Shown in pieces: positions 52,216 through 61,314 of a stretch of DNA of 64,000 nt. The position numbers were made by a program, and so were the translations under genes. How positions within the stretch are numbered: the stretch's first letter is position 1; every line of letters starts with the position of its first letter. The notes beneath the pieces are model-generated. The model was not told the origin of the DNA and did not search any database. It was given only the letters and a program-made list of their open reading frames with translations. The DNA comes from an uncultured Pelagibacteraceae bacterium (GTDB taxonomy: Bacteria > Pseudomonadota > Alphaproteobacteria > Pelagibacterales > Pelagibacteraceae). The stretch is taken from positions 1 to 64,000 of the forward strand of contig CACEFF010000005.1 in assembly GCA_902558815.1 (NCBI GenBank), in the 5' to 3' direction.

Positions 52216-53469
52216 ATGAGCTCAGAAACAAAACAAATTTTAACAACAGATGGAATTCCTTTAGAGGTAAGCCTTAAGAAAGCTGAAAGAAGAAATAAGA
52301 TTAAAGCTTTCTTACTCGTTGTGCCTTTACTATTCTTTATAATTATCACTTATGTTTTTCCTATTGGAGACATGCTTATGAGAAGTGTGGATGATAAGAT
52401 GGTTACTGAAATGCTTCCCAAAACTTTTAAAGCGATGGAAAAGTGGGATGGAAAAGAATTACCAGAGGAAGAAGTTTTTGCAGCTTTTCATTCCGATTTT
52501 ATAAAGTTAGTAGAAGAAAAACGTGAGGGAAAATTATCTACACAACTGAATTATACAAAAAATGGATTTAAAAGTATTATTAAAAAATTAAGAAGAAAAT
52601 CCAAATCTTTTGAAGAAGGAAACTACAAAGAACAAATAATGGCCGTTCACAAAAGATGGGCCAATGTTGAATATTGGCAGGCGATTAAAAGAAGGGCTCC
52701 AGCATATACTGGTCAAAAATATCTTAAGGGTATAGATATGTTTAAAAATGAAAATGGAGAAATAGTGAGCGTTCCTGAAGATAGACGGATCCATAGAGTT
52801 CTATGGTTAAGAACTTTAGAAATTGCATTTTTCGTTACAGTATTTTGTTTTTTAATGGCTTATCCAATTGCTCATTTGTTAGCCACTTTACCTATGAAGT
52901 ATAGTAACCTACTGATGATCTGTGTGCTTCTTCCATTTTGGACATCATTACTTGTAAGAACTGCTAGTTGGATGATTTTGTTACAACAACAGGGTTTGGT
53001 TAATGATTTCTTTGTTGGGATAGGATTAGTAGCCGATGATAATAGGCCTGAAATGATGTTTAATAAAACAGGTAGCTATGTTGCGATGACACAGATTTTG
53101 TTACCTTTTATGGTTTTGCCACTTTATAGTGTGATGAAAACTATTTCCCCGAGCTTGATGAGAGCTGGAAAGTCATTAGGCGGAACGCCTTTTGTAGCCT
53201 TTTGGAAAGTTTATTTTCCATTAACTATTCCAGGTATTGGAGCAGGTTGTTTATTAGTTTTCATATTAGCCATAGGTTATTATATAACCCCTGCTTTAGT
53301 TGGAGGAGCTTCTGGTACTCTAATCAGTAATCAAATTGCATTTCATATGAAAAGTACGCTTGATTGGAGCTTTGCGTCGGCAATGGGCTTAATGTTATTG
53401 ACCGGAGTTTTAGCAATTTACTGGGTGTATAATAAATTAGTTGGAATAGATAATATTAAATTAGGATAA
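52216..53469 (+). CDS. ABC transporter permease, PotB-like, with large periplasmic insert
   Basis: This 417-residue inner-membrane permease has TM1 at about 31-50 (LLVVPLLFFIIITYVFP) followed by about 135 charged, helical residues before the next TM span at about 195. The remaining TM domain has the EAA coupling loop SPSLMRAGKSLGGTPFVAFWKVYFPLTIPGIG. Usual PotB proteins have about 290 residues; the extra length is the loop, rich in Lys and Glu. It may contact the binding protein. It lies directly after the terminator and 4 bp before the second permease gene. Confidence 0.9.
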   Translation: MSSETKQILTTDGIPLEVSLKKAERRNKIKAFLLVVPLLFFIIITYVFPIGDMLMRSVDDKMVTEMLPKTFKAMEKWDGKELPEEEVFAAFHSDFIKLVEEKREGKLSTQLNYTKNGFKSIIKKLRRKSKSFEEGNYKEQIMAVHKRWANVEYWQAIKRRAPAYTGQKYLKGIDMFKNENGEIVSVPEDRRIHRVLWLRTLEIAFFVTVFCFLMAYPIAHLLATLPMKYSNLLMICVLLPFWTSLLVRTASWMILLQQQGLVNDFFVGIGLVADDNRPEMMFNKTGSYVAMTQILLPFMVLPLYSVMKTISPSLMRAGKSLGGTPFVAFWKVYFPLTIPGIGAGCLLVFILAIGYYITPALVGGASGTLISNQIAFHMKSTLDWSFASAMGLMLLTGVLAIYWVYNKLVGIDNIKLG

Positions 53470-53473
53470 AAGA

Positions 53474-54328
53474 ATGGCCTTACCAAAATATACAGAACCA
53501 CATTATAGAATTTGGCATTATGTTTATTTGACTATTTGTGCAGCAGTTTTCTTTTTTCTGATTGCTCCACTATTTGTAATTTTTCCATTATCTTTTAATG
53601 CTGAAGAATTTTTAGTTTTTTCTGATGGAATGAAAAGTTTAGACCCTGATGCCTTTTCATTAAGATGGTATAAAGATATGATTTATGGAACTAAAAATCC
53701 TTGGGGTTTAGCAACAAAAAACAGTTTTATCATTGCAATTTTTGCAACAATTGGTTCAGTTATTTTGGGAACTGTTGCTGCTTTAGGCTTAAGCAGTAGA
53801 CACATGCCATACAAAGGTTTAATCATGGCAGTCTTAATATCTCCTATGATTGTTCCATTAATTATTTCAGGTGTAGCAATTTTCTTTTTTATGGCTAAGG
53901 CAGGTCTAGCCGCAACCCATTTAGGTATAATCCTTGCACATATTATATTAGGTACACCATTTGTAGTAATAACTGTCACTGCTACTTTGTCAGGATTTGA
54001 TCATAGTGTGACAAGAGCTGCTGCAAGTCTTGGTAGTAATCCGGTTAACACATTTATGAAAATTACTTTACCGTTAATTTTACCAGGTGTTATCTCTGGG
54101 GGACTATTTGCATTTGTAACATCATTTGATGAAGTTGTAGTAGTCTTATTCCTGGCTGGGTTAGAAAATACAACAATACCAATTCAAATGTGGACAGGTC
54201 TAAGAGAACAATTAAGTCCAACTATTCTTGCAGTTGCAACTTGTCTAATTATTTTATCAACATTAATACTAGTTACAGCTGAACTCCTAAGAAGAAGATC
54301 TGAGAGACTCAGAGGTATAAATAGATAG
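53474..54328 (+). CDS. ABC transporter permease, PotC-like
   Basis: This 284-residue second permease has six hydrophobic spans (VYLTICAAVFFFLIAPLFVIF ... LIILSTLILVTAEL) and the EAA loop VTRAAASLGSNPVNTFMKITLPLILPGV. The pattern SLRWYKDM before TM2 is typical of PotC/YdcV-like proteins. Together with the PotB-like permease, the ATPase and the binding protein it forms a complete importer. It ends 13 bp before the acyl-CoA enzyme gene. Confidence 0.93.
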   Translation: MALPKYTEPHYRIWHYVYLTICAAVFFFLIAPLFVIFPLSFNAEEFLVFSDGMKSLDPDAFSLRWYKDMIYGTKNPWGLATKNSFIIAIFATIGSVILGTVAALGLSSRHMPYKGLIMAVLISPMIVPLIISGVAIFFFMAKAGLAATHLGIILAHIILGTPFVVITVTATLSGFDHSVTRAAASLGSNPVNTFMKITLPLILPGVISGGLFAFVTSFDEVVVVLFLAGLENTTIPIQMWTGLREQLSPTILAVATCLIILSTLILVTAELLRRRSERLRGINR

Positions 54329-54341
54329 TAAAGATCATTAC

Positions 54342-56564
54342 ATGAAGATTAAGAACGTAGTAGTGATTGGTTCAGGAACAATGGGAAGTGGGATAGCTGC
54401 CCATTTGTGTAATGCAAATGTGCCAGTTACTTTACTAGATCTAAAAACAGAAATTAGTGAAAAAGCTAGAGAAAGAATTCATAAGTCTAGACCTCCATTA
54501 CTGATTGATAAATCAAAAATTAATAACATTAAAGTCGGAAATATAAATGATAATTTTGATGTAGTTAAAGATGCTGATTGGGTAGTTGAAGCTGTTGTTG
54601 AAAGAATTGATATTAAACATCAAATTTATGAAAAAATATTTAAAGCAAGAAAAGATGGGGCAATTGTCTCTTCAAATACATCATCTATTCCAATTAAAGT
54701 TTTATCTGAACATTTAACGGATGTAGAAAAAAAAGATTTCTGTATTACACATTTTTTTAACCCTGTCAGATATATGGGGCTTTTAGAAATTGTTAAAAAT
54801 GAAAATAATGATCTTAATAAAATCAATCAATTAAAAGAATTTTGTGAAGTTGAATTGGGCAAAGGAGCAATAGTTTGTAATGATACGCCAGGTTTTCTAG
54901 GAAATAGAGTTGGTGTCTACGCAATGCAAATAGCGATGACAGAAGCTTTTAAAATGAAACTTTCTGTAGAAGAAGCTGATGCAATATTTGGAAGACCGAT
55001 GGGTATTCCTAAAACAGGTGTATTTGGATTATATGACTTAATTGGCATTGATTTAATGGCTGATGTGCTCAAAAGCTTTATTAAAGAATTGCCCAAAACA
55101 GATGAGTTTCATGAGGTTGCAAAAGAAATTCCATTAGTAAAAAAATTAATTGAGACAGGCTATACAGGAAGGAAAGGTAAAGGTGGATTTTATCGAATGA
55201 ACAAAACCGGAGCTACAAAAATTATGGAGGCTATCAACCTCGAGTCTGGAGAATACTCACCAAGCAAAAAGATTGATGTTAAGTCAGATAAGGTAGATTT
55301 AAAGGCATTAATTAATAGAAAAGATAAGTATGGTGAATATGCTTGGTCAGTTTTATCAAAAATAATTAAATATACTTCCTCATTAGTTCCGGGAATTACT
55401 AAAGAATTTAACGATATAGACGAAGCAATGAGACTAGGTTTTAACTGGGCCAAAGGTCCCTTCGAGATGCTTGAAGAGATAGGTGTTAAAAATTTTTTTG
55501 ATAAAGTTGATGATTTTGCTGGAAATAGTTTTTTAGAAAATTTATCAAAAAATAAAAATGAAGATTTTTATGGTGAGAGACAAAAATATACAAATATAGA
55601 AACTTTAGGGAAAGTTAAAAAAATAGCATCAAGTTTAGATGGAAATGACTCTGCAAAAATTTACAGATTTAATGATTATAATATTGTCGAATTTACCACT
55701 AAAGCTAATGCTTTAGATTATGACTCAATGGATGCTTTAAAAAAGGCAACTGACAAACCTTTAATAATAATTAATGAAAGTATGCAGTTTTCTGCAGGAG
55801 TAAACTTAACTTATACGATGCAGTTTGCAGACAAAAAAGATTTTAAATCAATTGAAAAATTTATTAAATATTTTCAAGAAACATGTAAGCACTTAAAATA
55901 TTCAAAATATCCAGTTGTTTCAGCTCCATCAGGGTTAACTTTAGGTGGCGGATTTGAGGTAATGGTCCAAAGTAACTTTGTTGCATCTCACACAAATATT
56001 GTTGTTGGATTAGTTGAAACTATTGTTGGCTTAATTCCAGCAGGAGGTGGGTGCAAAGAAATGTTAGCAAGATGGCTTGATACTGATGAAGCAAAAAAAG
56101 ATCCCAATTATGCGCCTCTAAAAGTTTTTGATATTATTGGATATGGAAAGACAGCTACATCACCAGTTGAAGCAGAACCAATGAAATATTTAAGAGCAAG
56201 TGACAAAAGGATTATGAATAGAAATAGTTTACTAGAAGTTTCTAAAAAGATTCTTTTAGATAATAAAGATTTTAAAGCTCCGAATGAACTTAAATTTAAA
56301 CTTCCAGGAAAAGTTGTAAGAGAAGAGATGGATAAAATATTAGTTAAACTTTACAATAACAAAGTTATTTTAGATCATGGAGTAGATGTTGCAAAAGAAC
56401 TGGCTTATGTTTTAAGTGGAGGTGATACTACTATCGATAAAACTTTAACAGAAGATGATTTATTTAAATTAGAATTAGATGCTTTTATGAGACTAATTGA
56501 GACTCAAAAAACTCAAGAGAGAATTAAGCATACCTTAGCAACTGGTAAGCCACTAGTAAATTAA
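54342..56564 (+). CDS. 3-hydroxyacyl-CoA dehydrogenase / enoyl-CoA hydratase fusion (FadN-like)
   Basis: This is a beta-oxidation enzyme of 740 residues. The order is dehydrogenase first: NAD motif VVIGSGTMGSGIAAHLCNANV at the N-terminus, EAVVERIDIKHQIYEKI, ITHFFNPVRYMGLLEIV with the catalytic His, NDTPGFLGNRVGVYAMQ. The crotonase domain comes after about residue 440 with APSGLTLGGGFEVMV (oxyanion hole) and GLVETIVGLIPAGGGC (catalytic Glu). This is the reverse of FadB/FadJ and matches FadN-type proteins. No thiolase is adjacent. It probably degrades short acyl-CoA or hydroxyacyl-CoA produced by the neighbouring pathways or fatty acids. Confidence 0.88.
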   Translation: MKIKNVVVIGSGTMGSGIAAHLCNANVPVTLLDLKTEISEKARERIHKSRPPLLIDKSKINNIKVGNINDNFDVVKDADWVVEAVVERIDIKHQIYEKIFKARKDGAIVSSNTSSIPIKVLSEHLTDVEKKDFCITHFFNPVRYMGLLEIVKNENNDLNKINQLKEFCEVELGKGAIVCNDTPGFLGNRVGVYAMQIAMTEAFKMKLSVEEADAIFGRPMGIPKTGVFGLYDLIGIDLMADVLKSFIKELPKTDEFHEVAKEIPLVKKLIETGYTGRKGKGGFYRMNKTGATKIMEAINLESGEYSPSKKIDVKSDKVDLKALINRKDKYGEYAWSVLSKIIKYTSSLVPGITKEFNDIDEAMRLGFNWAKGPFEMLEEIGVKNFFDKVDDFAGNSFLENLSKNKNEDFYGERQKYTNIETLGKVKKIASSLDGNDSAKIYRFNDYNIVEFTTKANALDYDSMDALKKATDKPLIIINESMQFSAGVNLTYTMQFADKKDFKSIEKFIKYFQETCKHLKYSKYPVVSAPSGLTLGGGFEVMVQSNFVASHTNIVVGLVETIVGLIPAGGGCKEMLARWLDTDEAKKDPNYAPLKVFDIIGYGKTATSPVEAEPMKYLRASDKRIMNRNSLLEVSKKILLDNKDFKAPNELKFKLPGKVVREEMDKILVKLYNNKVILDHGVDVAKELAYVLSGGDTTIDKTLTEDDLFKLELDAFMRLIETQKTQERIKHTLATGKPLVN

Positions 56565-57422
56565 ATGAAGTTAATCGAAAGGACCAATTGTCCTGTTTGT
56601 CTTAGTAAAAAATATAAAACTTTGTATAATATCTCATATAATGATGAAAAAATATTGGCGTTTTTGAATGAGTATTATAAAAAAAGAATGCCAATTAATT
56701 TGCTCAAAAATTTTGACTATCAATTAGTAGAATGTTTAGAGTGTAAATTAATTTTTCAAAAGTATATACCTGATGATGAACTATCGAATGAACTTTACGA
56801 TAAAATTATTTCTTCTGAGGAAAGTTTAAAAAAGAAATTAGAAAAAAAAGACTTAAATCTTAAGTATGATAATGAGATAAGTCTTATAAAGAATATCTTT
56901 AAAAATAAAAAAATTAAAGTACTCGAATTTGGTTCAGGCTGGGGTTTTTGGGCTTCTAGAGCTATAGAAAATGGTTTAGATGTTGACGCTTTTGAACTAT
57001 CAGATACTAGGATTAATTATATGAAAGAAAAAGGAATTAATGTAATTGACGATTTGACAAAAAATCAAAATCAATATGATTTTATATACTCTGATCAAAC
57101 TATTGAGCACATATCTGATCCACATCAAATATTCAGAACATTTATTCCAAATTTAAAAAAAGGAGGATTTGTATTACTTAATTATCCATCAACATTTAAT
57201 TTCAAAAAAAAATTATCCAAAAATTATTCACCCCAAAAAGATGCAGCACATCCTTTAGAACATATTAATTCATTTAATAGGAGTTCATTAAACTATTTAG
57301 TTAAGGAATATGGTCTTGAAATGATTAACTTTAAATTTAGGTTTAAACCTAGCTTGAGAAATTTATTGAAAGATATTAAAAATCTTTTTTATTTTGATAA
57401 TATTTTGATTAAAAAAAAATAA
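56565..57422 (+). CDS. Class I SAM-dependent methyltransferase with N-terminal Cys pairs
   Basis: This 285-residue protein has an N-terminal zinc-knuckle-like pair (CPVC near 8, CLEC near 55) and a methyltransferase domain: motif I VLEFGSGWGFWA near 124, the acidic DAFELSDTRI, and DFIYSDQTIEHISDPHQIFRTF near 165 (Methyltransf_23 style). Proteins of this build often modify sugars or surface glycans. It abuts the FadN-like gene with no gap and converges on the cyclophilin gene with a 1-bp gap. Confidence 0.8.
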   Translation: MKLIERTNCPVCLSKKYKTLYNISYNDEKILAFLNEYYKKRMPINLLKNFDYQLVECLECKLIFQKYIPDDELSNELYDKIISSEESLKKKLEKKDLNLKYDNEISLIKNIFKNKKIKVLEFGSGWGFWASRAIENGLDVDAFELSDTRINYMKEKGINVIDDLTKNQNQYDFIYSDQTIEHISDPHQIFRTFIPNLKKGGFVLLNYPSTFNFKKKLSKNYSPQKDAAHPLEHINSFNRSSLNYLVKEYGLEMINFKFRFKPSLRNLLKDIKNLFYFDNILIKKK

Positions 57423-57423
57423 T

Positions 57424-58068
57424 CTATTTCAGCAAAGTTAATGAATTAATAAAATCTGGTCTTAAAACATACTGAGACTTATCTAAAAATTTAATTTTTT
57501 CTAAAGCTTCTAATCCGTAAATAACTTTTCCTATAGGTGTATATTCTGTCTCATATAAAGGTTCATCTCTTAATAATATAAAGAATTGACTATCTTCGGT
57601 ATTATATTTTTGAGCTCTGGCTAAACCCACACTACCTCTGATAAAATCAAAAGGAGCGTCTATCTCTGAATTGATAGTTCCTAATCCTGATTTTCCAGTT
57701 CCTATTTTTGCGTAGTTTAAATTTCCTTTTTTGCCAAATTGCAAATCTCCAGCTTGTACAAGTACATTTTTAATTACTCTATGAAATGCAATTTTATCAT
57801 ATGCTCTTGCCTCTACCAATGTTTTAAATCTCTTTACAGAATTAGGAGATATTTCAGGATAAAGTTCAATTATAACATTTCCACAAGGCACATTAAGTAT
57901 TGCAATATTTTTAGGATTATCAAATTTAATTTTTTTGGGGTTGTAATCTTTAACAAATAAACATTTGTCTTTTATTAAAAAGAAAGAGCCAAAAGATAAT
58001 ACAGATAAAATAATAATAAAAATAAAGATTATCTTTTCTGATCTAGAGGCTTTAATCTTTTTAATCAT
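57424..58068 (-). CDS. Membrane-anchored cyclophilin-type peptidyl-prolyl isomerase
   Basis: This 214-residue protein has an N-terminal TM anchor (IIFIFIIILSVLSFGSFFLI) and a cyclophilin domain: NVPCGNVIIELYPEISPNSVKRFKTLVEARAYDKIAFHRVIKNVLVQAGD with the catalytic Arg. The rest of the barrel follows (GTINSEIDAPFDFIRGSVGLARAQKYNTEDSQFFI). It is likely periplasmic and assists folding of exported proteins. Its ATG overlaps the stop of the upstream metalloprotease-like gene (ATGA), so both are co-translated. Confidence 0.93.
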   Translation of the reverse strand: MIKKIKASRSEKIIFIFIIILSVLSFGSFFLIKDKCLFVKDYNPKKIKFDNPKNIAILNVPCGNVIIELYPEISPNSVKRFKTLVEARAYDKIAFHRVIKNVLVQAGDLQFGKKGNLNYAKIGTGKSGLGTINSEIDAPFDFIRGSVGLARAQKYNTEDSQFFILLRDEPLYETEYTPIGKVIYGLEALEKIKFLDKSQYVLRPDFINSLTLLK

Positions 58069-58787
58069 AAAATAAAACTTTGATCAATTTTTAATAAGTT
58101 TGTTTTTATAAATTGTATTTTTTGCTGTAAAATCGGGTCAATATCTTTAAGATTTGATCCGACCATTAAGTGAGAAAATACTTCAGCCATATCTTCAGAG
58201 GCAGTTGATTGTGAATATTCAGTAAAAAAACCATTAGTATTTGAGTAAGTATCCAGGCCTAATTTATCTGTACAAGTTGAACACTTGGCATATTTAAATT
58301 CTTTAATATTAAAATTAGCCCATATTTTTTCATCAAATAATTCTTTGTAACTATCATTTATAATATGAAATACTTCATGATGAATTACTCTTTCAAAATA
58401 GTTTTCATTAAATTTTACATCTAGTATTAAAGTTTTCATTATATTATTTGGTATTCCTGCAGTATTAATCTTTGAAATGGACAAATCTTCACATAGAACA
58501 ATATATTTCAAATTTATTTTTTGAAGAAATTTTTGATCATATTTATCTAAGTTTTTTTTAATTATTTTATATTTTTCATTTAAAACTTTTTTTTCTGGAT
58601 TATAGCAATTAATATTATTATCCACCCCGATTGTGAATGGTTGTTTGGCATATAAGTATCTAAGTTTATTTGAAGAGTTTATCTCATAAATATCAAGGTT
58701 AGGAATTTTAATAAGATTATAAATAGTATCAGCTTGTGATTGGGTAAAAATAAAAAAAGATAATATAATTAATCTAATAACGTTCAT
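58065..58787 (-). CDS. Exported putative zinc metalloprotease (HExxH)
   Basis: This protein of about 240 residues from ATG 58787 (an upstream ATG at 58799 adds four) has a signal peptide ending SQA. The zinc motif is VIHHEVFHIIND, i.e. HExxH near 137-141 of the shorter form. A later SEDMAEVFSHL segment, about 57 residues on, can supply the third Glu ligand, as in gluzincins. A C-x2-C pair (CSTC) lies between. The family is not named with confidence; it resembles putative zinc-binding metallopeptidases of the lethal-factor-like type. It is co-translated with a membrane cyclophilin, suggesting a periplasmic protein quality-control pair. Confidence 0.6.
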   Translation of the reverse strand: MNVIRLIILSFFIFTQSQADTIYNLIKIPNLDIYEINSSNKLRYLYAKQPFTIGVDNNINCYNPEKKVLNEKYKIIKKNLDKYDQKFLQKINLKYIVLCEDLSISKINTAGIPNNIMKTLILDVKFNENYFERVIHHEVFHIINDSYKELFDEKIWANFNIKEFKYAKCSTCTDKLGLDTYSNTNGFFTEYSQSTASEDMAEVFSHLMVGSNLKDIDPILQQKIQFIKTNLLKIDQSFIL

Positions 58788-58825
58788 AAATTTACACATA
58801 GAAGATATTCCAATTTAAAAGAATG

Positions 58826-58834
58826 TGATACAAT
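58826..58834 (+). promoter_or_regulatory. Extended -10 promoter of the ureohydrolase gene
   Basis: TGATACAAT (58826-58834) is an extended -10 element. Initiation would be expected about 7 nt later, at the GTG start codon 58841. No ribosome site is present, so the mRNA is probably leaderless. Confidence 0.45.
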
Positions 58835-58840
58835 TTTACT

Positions 58841-59800
58841 GTGAAAAAAATAAGAAATAAAGATCCAATCCAGCCAGTAAGTGGAACTAAAGTGCCACGG
58901 TTTGCAGGCCCTTCAACATTTGCAAGATTGCCCGAGTTGAGAGATGTTGAAAGTTGTGATGTTGCAATTGTTGGTATACCATTTGATGCAGGTACAAGTT
59001 ATAGACCAGGTGCAAGATTTGGACCTCAAAGCATCAGACAAGCCTCAAGACATTTAAGAACAAATTATCATCCAAGCTATGATGTGGAACCTTTTAAGGT
59101 TCAACAAGTTGCTGATGCAGGAGATATCACTTGTAATCCATTTAATATAAATGAAGCAATCAAACAGATAGAAGTTGGTGCTGAAGAGTTATTAAATAAA
59201 GTTGGAGGAATTATAAGCCTTGGTGGAGACCACACAATTGCATTTCCTTTATTAAAAGCAATCAATAAAATCAACAAAGGTCCTGTAGCTCTAGTTCATT
59301 TCGATGCTCATCTAGATACATGGGATACTTATTTTGGAGCACCATATACACACGGAACTCCTTTTAGAAGAGCTAGGGAAGAAAATTTATTTTTAGATGA
59401 CGCCTCAATGCACGTAGGTATAAGAGGCCCTCTGTACAGTAGGGATGATATTAAAAATGATGAAAGCTTTGGATTTAAAATAATTCATTGTGATGAGTTT
59501 CAAACTCAGGGTATAGATAAAATTGTAGGAAGAATAAAAAAAAGAGTAGGAAATAATCCACTATATTTATCAATTGATATAGATGTACTAGACCCTGCCT
59601 TTGCTCCTGGCACAGGTACACCAGAGATAGCAGGAATGACTACTAGAGAAATGGTTAATGTTATAAGAGGTCTATCTGGTTTAAATCTTATTTCTGCAGA
59701 TGTAGTTGAAGTTTCACCAGCTTATGATCATGCAGAAGTTACTTCACTTGCGGCTGCAACAATAGTTTATGAGTTAACTAATTTGTTTGCAAAAAAATAA
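58841..59800 (+). CDS. speB: Ureohydrolase (agmatinase/guanidinobutyrase-like)
   Basis: This dimanganese ureohydrolase of 319 residues releases urea from a guanidino compound. Metal-ligand motifs are complete: IISLGGDHTIAFPLL, VHFDAHLDTWD, and SIDIDVLDPAFAPGTGTPE. The N-terminus GIPFDAGTSYRPGARFGPQSIRQAS is typical of the agmatinase branch. Guanidinobutyrase and guanidinopropionase share these motifs, so the substrate is open. The start is GTG 58841 (MKKIRNKD). An aldehyde dehydrogenase follows after 20 bp, fitting polyamine or guanidino-acid breakdown. Confidence 0.85.
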   Translation: MKKIRNKDPIQPVSGTKVPRFAGPSTFARLPELRDVESCDVAIVGIPFDAGTSYRPGARFGPQSIRQASRHLRTNYHPSYDVEPFKVQQVADAGDITCNPFNINEAIKQIEVGAEELLNKVGGIISLGGDHTIAFPLLKAINKINKGPVALVHFDAHLDTWDTYFGAPYTHGTPFRRAREENLFLDDASMHVGIRGPLYSRDDIKNDESFGFKIIHCDEFQTQGIDKIVGRIKKRVGNNPLYLSIDIDVLDPAFAPGTGTPEIAGMTTREMVNVIRGLSGLNLISADVVEVSPAYDHAEVTSLAAATIVYELTNLFAKK

Positions 59801-59820
59801 AGAAAGGTTAGGAGTCTGCT

Positions 59821-61257
59821 ATGGAAAATAAAAAGAATTTTTATATTGATGGAAAATGGGTTGCTCCCCAAGGTAAAGAGGAGATTCAAGTAATTAATCC
59901 AGCAACTGAGGAAAATTGTGCAGTAATTTCTTTAGGAAATAAAGAGGATGTTGATCTAGCGGTAAGCTCAGCAAAAAAAGCATATAGTTCTTGGTCATTT
60001 TCAACAAAAGAGGAAAGAATAAAACTATTAGAAAAACTATACGAAAATTATAAAAAAAGGTGGGCAGATATTGCAGATGCCATTACTACTGAAATGGGTG
60101 CTCCAAAAGATTTTGCAACAAAACTTCAAGCTGGTACAGGAGCCGCACATTTAAAATCATTTATTAGATATTTAAAAAATTTTGAATTTGAAAAACCTTT
60201 AGGAGAACATGCGCCTAACCAAAGATTAATCTATGAACCAAAAGGAGTTTGTGCTTTAATTACACCATGGAACTGGCCAATGAACCAAGTTTGTTTGAAG
60301 GTAATGCCCGCAATAGCGTCTGGTTGTACAATGGTTCTAAAACCATCTGAACTTGCCCCATTATCTTCAATGATTTTAGCAGAACTTATAGATGAAACTA
60401 AGTTTCCTGCAGGAGTTTTTAATTTAATTAATGGAGATGGAGCAACAACTGGAGATGCATTAACCAGTCATCCGGATGTAAATATGATTTCATTTACTGG
60501 TTCTACTAGAGCTGGTGCTTTAATTTCACAAAATGCTGCGAAAGATTTTAAGAGAGTTAGTTTAGAATTAGGTGGTAAAGGAGCAAATATAATATTTAAA
60601 GATGCGGACCCCGAAGCAATTGAGAGAGGTGCTTTAAGATGTTTTAGAAATTCAGGACAATCATGTAATGCACCAACAAGAATGCTTGTGGAAAAATCAA
60701 TTTATAAGGAAGCAGTTGAAAGATTAAAAAAATATACAGAAAATTTTGAGGTGGGTGATCCTGAAAAAGGGGGAGAACATATAGGCCCAGTGATATCAGA
60801 GACACAATATAACAAAATTCAAACTTTAATTAAAAAAGGAATAGACGAAGGTGCAACACTAGTTGCAGGAGGTCCTGGTAAACCTGAAGGTTTAGAAAAA
60901 GGATATTTTGTAAAGCCTACAGTATTTACTGATGTTAATAATGACATGGATATTGCTAGAACAGAAATTTTTGGACCAGTACTATCTGTTATGCCATTTG
61001 AGACTGAAGAGGAAGCAATTGAAATTGCTAATGACACCCCATATGGATTAACAAACTATATTCAAACTCAAGATAAAGAAAAAGTTAAGAGAGTTGCAAG
61101 AAAATTAAGATCAGGAATGGTAGATGTTAATGGTGCTGGTATTGCAGTTGATGCACCTTTTGGGGGCTTTAAACATTCTGGAATTGGTCGAGAAGCTGGG
61201 CAACACGGTCTTGATGAATTTTTAGAAGTCAAAGCCGTTGGTGGCTGGAATAACTAA
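59821..61257 (+). CDS. Aldehyde dehydrogenase following the ureohydrolase
   Basis: This 478-residue NAD(P)-dependent aldehyde dehydrogenase has ITPWNWPMNQVCLKVMPAIASGCTMVLKPSE, the catalytic Glu LELGGKGAN, Cys in RNSGQSCNAPTRML, and a C-terminal APFGGFKHSGIGREAGQHGLDEFLEVK. A TAGGAG ribosome site precedes the ATG. Its position after an agmatinase-like gene suggests oxidation of an aminoaldehyde such as 4-aminobutanal or 4-guanidinobutanal, but the motif set is that of a broad subfamily. Confidence 0.88.
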   Translation: MENKKNFYIDGKWVAPQGKEEIQVINPATEENCAVISLGNKEDVDLAVSSAKKAYSSWSFSTKEERIKLLEKLYENYKKRWADIADAITTEMGAPKDFATKLQAGTGAAHLKSFIRYLKNFEFEKPLGEHAPNQRLIYEPKGVCALITPWNWPMNQVCLKVMPAIASGCTMVLKPSELAPLSSMILAELIDETKFPAGVFNLINGDGATTGDALTSHPDVNMISFTGSTRAGALISQNAAKDFKRVSLELGGKGANIIFKDADPEAIERGALRCFRNSGQSCNAPTRMLVEKSIYKEAVERLKKYTENFEVGDPEKGGEHIGPVISETQYNKIQTLIKKGIDEGATLVAGGPGKPEGLEKGYFVKPTVFTDVNNDMDIARTEIFGPVLSVMPFETEEEAIEIANDTPYGLTNYIQTQDKEKVKRVARKLRSGMVDVNGAGIAVDAPFGGFKHSGIGREAGQHGLDEFLEVKAVGGWNN

Positions 61258-61279
61258 AAAAATTATTAATATTATATTT

Positions 61280-61308
61280 TTGACAATATTTTTATTCCTT
61301 ATTAGTCT
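61280..61308 (+). promoter_or_regulatory. Promoter candidate for the ribokinase gene
   Basis: A perfect TTGACA (61280-61285), 17-bp spacer, then TAGTCT (61303-61308), a weak -10. Initiation is predicted at about 61315, the ATG itself, so a leaderless mRNA is possible. Confidence 0.4.
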
Positions 61309-61314
61309 TGGATA

